Assembly (NCBI RefSeq): GCF_009193325.2
Contig: NZ_CP059856.1
Span: 2,232,001 to 2,296,000 of the forward strand
DNA: 64,000 nucleotides
Source of the DNA: Bacteroides zhangwenhongii
GTDB taxonomy: Bacteria > Bacteroidota > Bacteroidia > Bacteroidales > Bacteroidaceae
Direction of reading: 5' to 3'
Part shown: piece by piece, positions 62,205-64,000 of the stretch
How positions within the stretch are numbered: the first letter of the stretch is position 1
Layout of the letters: every line of letters starts with the position of its first letter
The notes under the pieces: generated by a model
Database searches by the model: none
What the model was told of the DNA's origin: nothing
The model's input: the letters and a program-made list of their open reading frames with translations, nothing else
Translations under genes and position numbers: made by a program

Positions 62205-64000
62205 TTATTCGCAATAATCGGGAAGGCGCACAGTGAAACGGGTTCCCTTACCCACTTCGGAAGTTACAGAAATAGTCCCTTTTAAACGCTCGACAATTGT
62301 TTGACAGATACTCAATCCCAATCCTGCCCCTTGTGTGAAATTATCAACTTTATAGAACCGTTCAAAGATGTGCCGGATACCTTCTTCCGAAATGCCGACT
62401 CCGGTATCTTCTACAAAGATACGGGTATATCCGGGCTCTTCCTCTTCTTCATAACCGAAAGTGATAGAACCGCTGAATGTAAACTTAGCCGCATTATTAA
62501 TCAGATTATTCACTACCTGTTGCAGGCGTACGTTATCTGTCTGAAGGTACTTTTTATCCCCTTCGGGCATACGTAGCAGCAGTTCCACTCCCGGAGGCAT
62601 ATTCAACCGCTGTGAATCGTGAACAGTCTTCAACAGCAGAGGTAAGTTATGTTCCGCAAAGATAAATTCCATCGTACCTGACTCTATACGGGACAAGTCA
62701 AGAATATCATTAATCAATGCCAACAGCAAACCACAATTTTTATTAATAGTCGCAATAAACTGAGCAACTTCTTCTGTTGTAAACCCACTTGTATCACTCA
62801 GCAAATCGGAGAAACCAACAATAGCATTCAATGGAGTACGAATCTCATGGCTCATATTGGCAAGGAAGGCTGATTTCAGTTTATCAGTCTGAAGAGCTTT
62901 ATCACGCGCTTCCCTCATTTCCTGTTCGGCCGTCTTATATCGCTGAATACTTTGACAGACACCTAATATATTATACAGCGAGTCTTGCGTCAATCCTGTG
63001 ATAACGGAAGAACGGTATTCCCACCACTCGTATTCACCATCGGCGTTACGTTGACGGAAGTTCAGGCGCGTATTCGTATCTTCTCCGGTCAGCGCCCTGT
63101 CAAATAACAGTTTCACTTCCTTCAAATCGTCCGGATGAACCGTCCGCTCCATATCCTCACGTGAAATTATCGTAACCGATTCTTCATATCCCAGACGTGT
63201 CAAAAAGCCCTGAGGAAAGATGAAACAATTTGTTTCCACATCGAATTGCCACGGATAAATGGAACTTTCATCCATCGCCATATCAAAAAAACGTTTTTGC
63301 ATTTCTTCATCCGAGATATTCCGGGCGGAAAACGCCATACCGGTAATCATACCCCTTGAACGGATAGGTACAATTTCTCCAGACACCGGGAAATACTTAT
63401 CGCTATGCACCTCTTTCATAAAAGAACCTTGAGGTATCTGCACGCTCTCCCCTGTGCCGGCCACTTGTTTCAACATCTTATGAAGAATATCCTGCCCCTC
63501 ATTATATATATTGAAAATACTGCCTGCCATCATCCCTTCATAAACACGTCCTCCCGCCTCGCTAGGCAAATGGAGCATTTTCAGCAGAGAACTATTCGTA
63601 AAATGAATATGCAAATCAGTATCATACGTTATCACCCCATCGCGGATAGAATGGAAAATATTATCAAACTCATTACGCTGTTCTACCAACTTATTCTGCA
63701 CCAATAAACGGGTTTGTGCTTGAATCCGCCGTTTAGATTCGCGCCGGTTAACCCTCATCAGCCATACGACGGAAACAACCAACAATGCCAAAATAGACGG
63801 ATAAAGAAGAATAAATAGGAATTTATACTTCTCCCAATAAGGTTCATTGACAATTATTCCACTTGAGGCTACCTTATCAGGATCAACGTAGAAGAAATCC
63901 AATTGCTTATAATCATATATAAATCCCTGCTTGCTTTCCGTTACTCCTATTTCTTGTGGAGATGTCCCCTTCAATACTTGAGAAGCCTTTTGCCCGGCCA
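62205..64000 (-). CDS. PAS-domain sensor histidine kinase, 5' end outside the window
   Basis: Partial: the frame stays open to the window edge, and 598 residues are visible. The visible start (AGQKASQVLKGTSPQEIGVT then DYKQLDFFYVDPDKVASSGI) resembles the C-terminal end of an ABC-type periplasmic substrate-binding domain (ABC_sub_bind). One TM helix follows (FLFILLYPSILALLVVSVVWL), then PAS domains at about 90-210 and 230-345, a HisKA with SHEIRTPLNAIVGFSDLL, and HATPase with NLINNAAKFT and GAGLGLSI. No receiver is attached. It likely couples a small ligand bound in the periplasm to a response regulator located elsewhere. Confidence 0.88.
   Translation of the reverse strand, partial: AGQKASQVLKGTSPQEIGVTESKQGFIYDYKQLDFFYVDPDKVASSGIIVNEPYWEKYKFLFILLYPSILALLVVSVVWLMRVNRRESKRRIQAQTRLLVQNKLVEQRNEFDNIFHSIRDGVITYDTDLHIHFTNSSLLKMLHLPSEAGGRVYEGMMAGSIFNIYNEGQDILHKMLKQVAGTGESVQIPQGSFMKEVHSDKYFPVSGEIVPIRSRGMITGMAFSARNISDEEMQKRFFDMAMDESSIYPWQFDVETNCFIFPQGFLTRLGYEESVTIISREDMERTVHPDDLKEVKLLFDRALTGEDTNTRLNFRQRNADGEYEWWEYRSSVITGLTQDSLYNILGVCQSIQRYKTAEQEMREARDKALQTDKLKSAFLANMSHEIRTPLNAIVGFSDLLSDTSGFTTEEVAQFIATINKNCGLLLALINDILDLSRIESGTMEFIFAEHNLPLLLKTVHDSQRLNMPPGVELLLRMPEGDKKYLQTDNVRLQQVVNNLINNAAKFTFSGSITFGYEEEEEPGYTRIFVEDTGVGISEEGIRHIFERFYKVDNFTQGAGLGLSICQTIVERLKGTISVTSEVGKGTRFTVRLPDYCE

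Overview
The window reads as chromosomal DNA of a gut Bacteroides. Most transcription units start after a Bacteroides -7 box (TAnnTTTG). There is a SusC/SusD polysaccharide utilisation locus with a hybrid two-component regulator, fimbrillin-like lipoproteins, a GldE homologue, a BtuB/BtuG-type cobalamin operon and an inositol-lipid gene cluster, all typical of the genus. The species cannot be fixed from the sequence alone; the B. thetaiotaomicron/ovatus group would fit.

Layout. 1-5.1 kb: a family 2 glycosyltransferase, a divergent aminotransferase/LolC-E-like permease pair, and a fucose-isomerase-like protein. 5.1-26.1 kb: a nine-gene polysaccharide utilisation operon on the minus strand, in the order GH88, SusC, SusD, DUF5017 lipoprotein, PL8 lyase, two fimbrillin-like lipoproteins, GH29 fucosidase, pectate-lyase-fold protein. 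It diverges from a hybrid two-component regulator, which is followed by a GH43-like beta-propeller protein. The enzymes suggest a substrate with uronic acid and fucose, and no sulfatase is present. 26.1-31.4 kb: a non-coding stretch with tandem repeats, then PHP phosphatase, ABC-F ATPase, a DUF3805-like protein and a transglutaminase-like membrane protein. 31.6-34.1 kb: an OmpR-type response regulator and its kinase. 34.2-40.0 kb: a cobalamin riboswitch, a BtuB-type receptor and two BtuG-like beta-propeller lipoproteins.

40.4-47.7 kb is the most unusual part. It is a self-contained five-gene cassette: a TPR/Sel1 protein, an FtsK/EccC-like ATPase without visible membrane segments, a WXG100-like protein, a coiled-coil protein, and a second short WXG100-like protein. 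Tandem 22-bp repeats of the same family lie on both sides. It resembles a stripped-down type VII (ESX/Ess) secretion cassette, but the small proteins carry W-x-D instead of W-x-G, and no ESX membrane components are seen.

47.8-54 kb is housekeeping: phosphopantetheinyl transferase, GldE, SSB and MutY on the minus strand; HU, a 30-residue basic protein and RNase G on the plus strand. 53.9-59.4 kb is a six-gene operon for inositol lipids (inositol-phosphate synthase, nucleotidyltransferase, ATP-grasp-like protein, CDP-alcohol phosphatidyltransferase, flippase-like membrane protein, HAD phosphatase). 59.5-64 kb holds a DUF5686 outer-membrane protein and a sensor kinase that runs off the window edge. 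No rRNA, tRNA, CRISPR array or intact insertion sequence was recognised.
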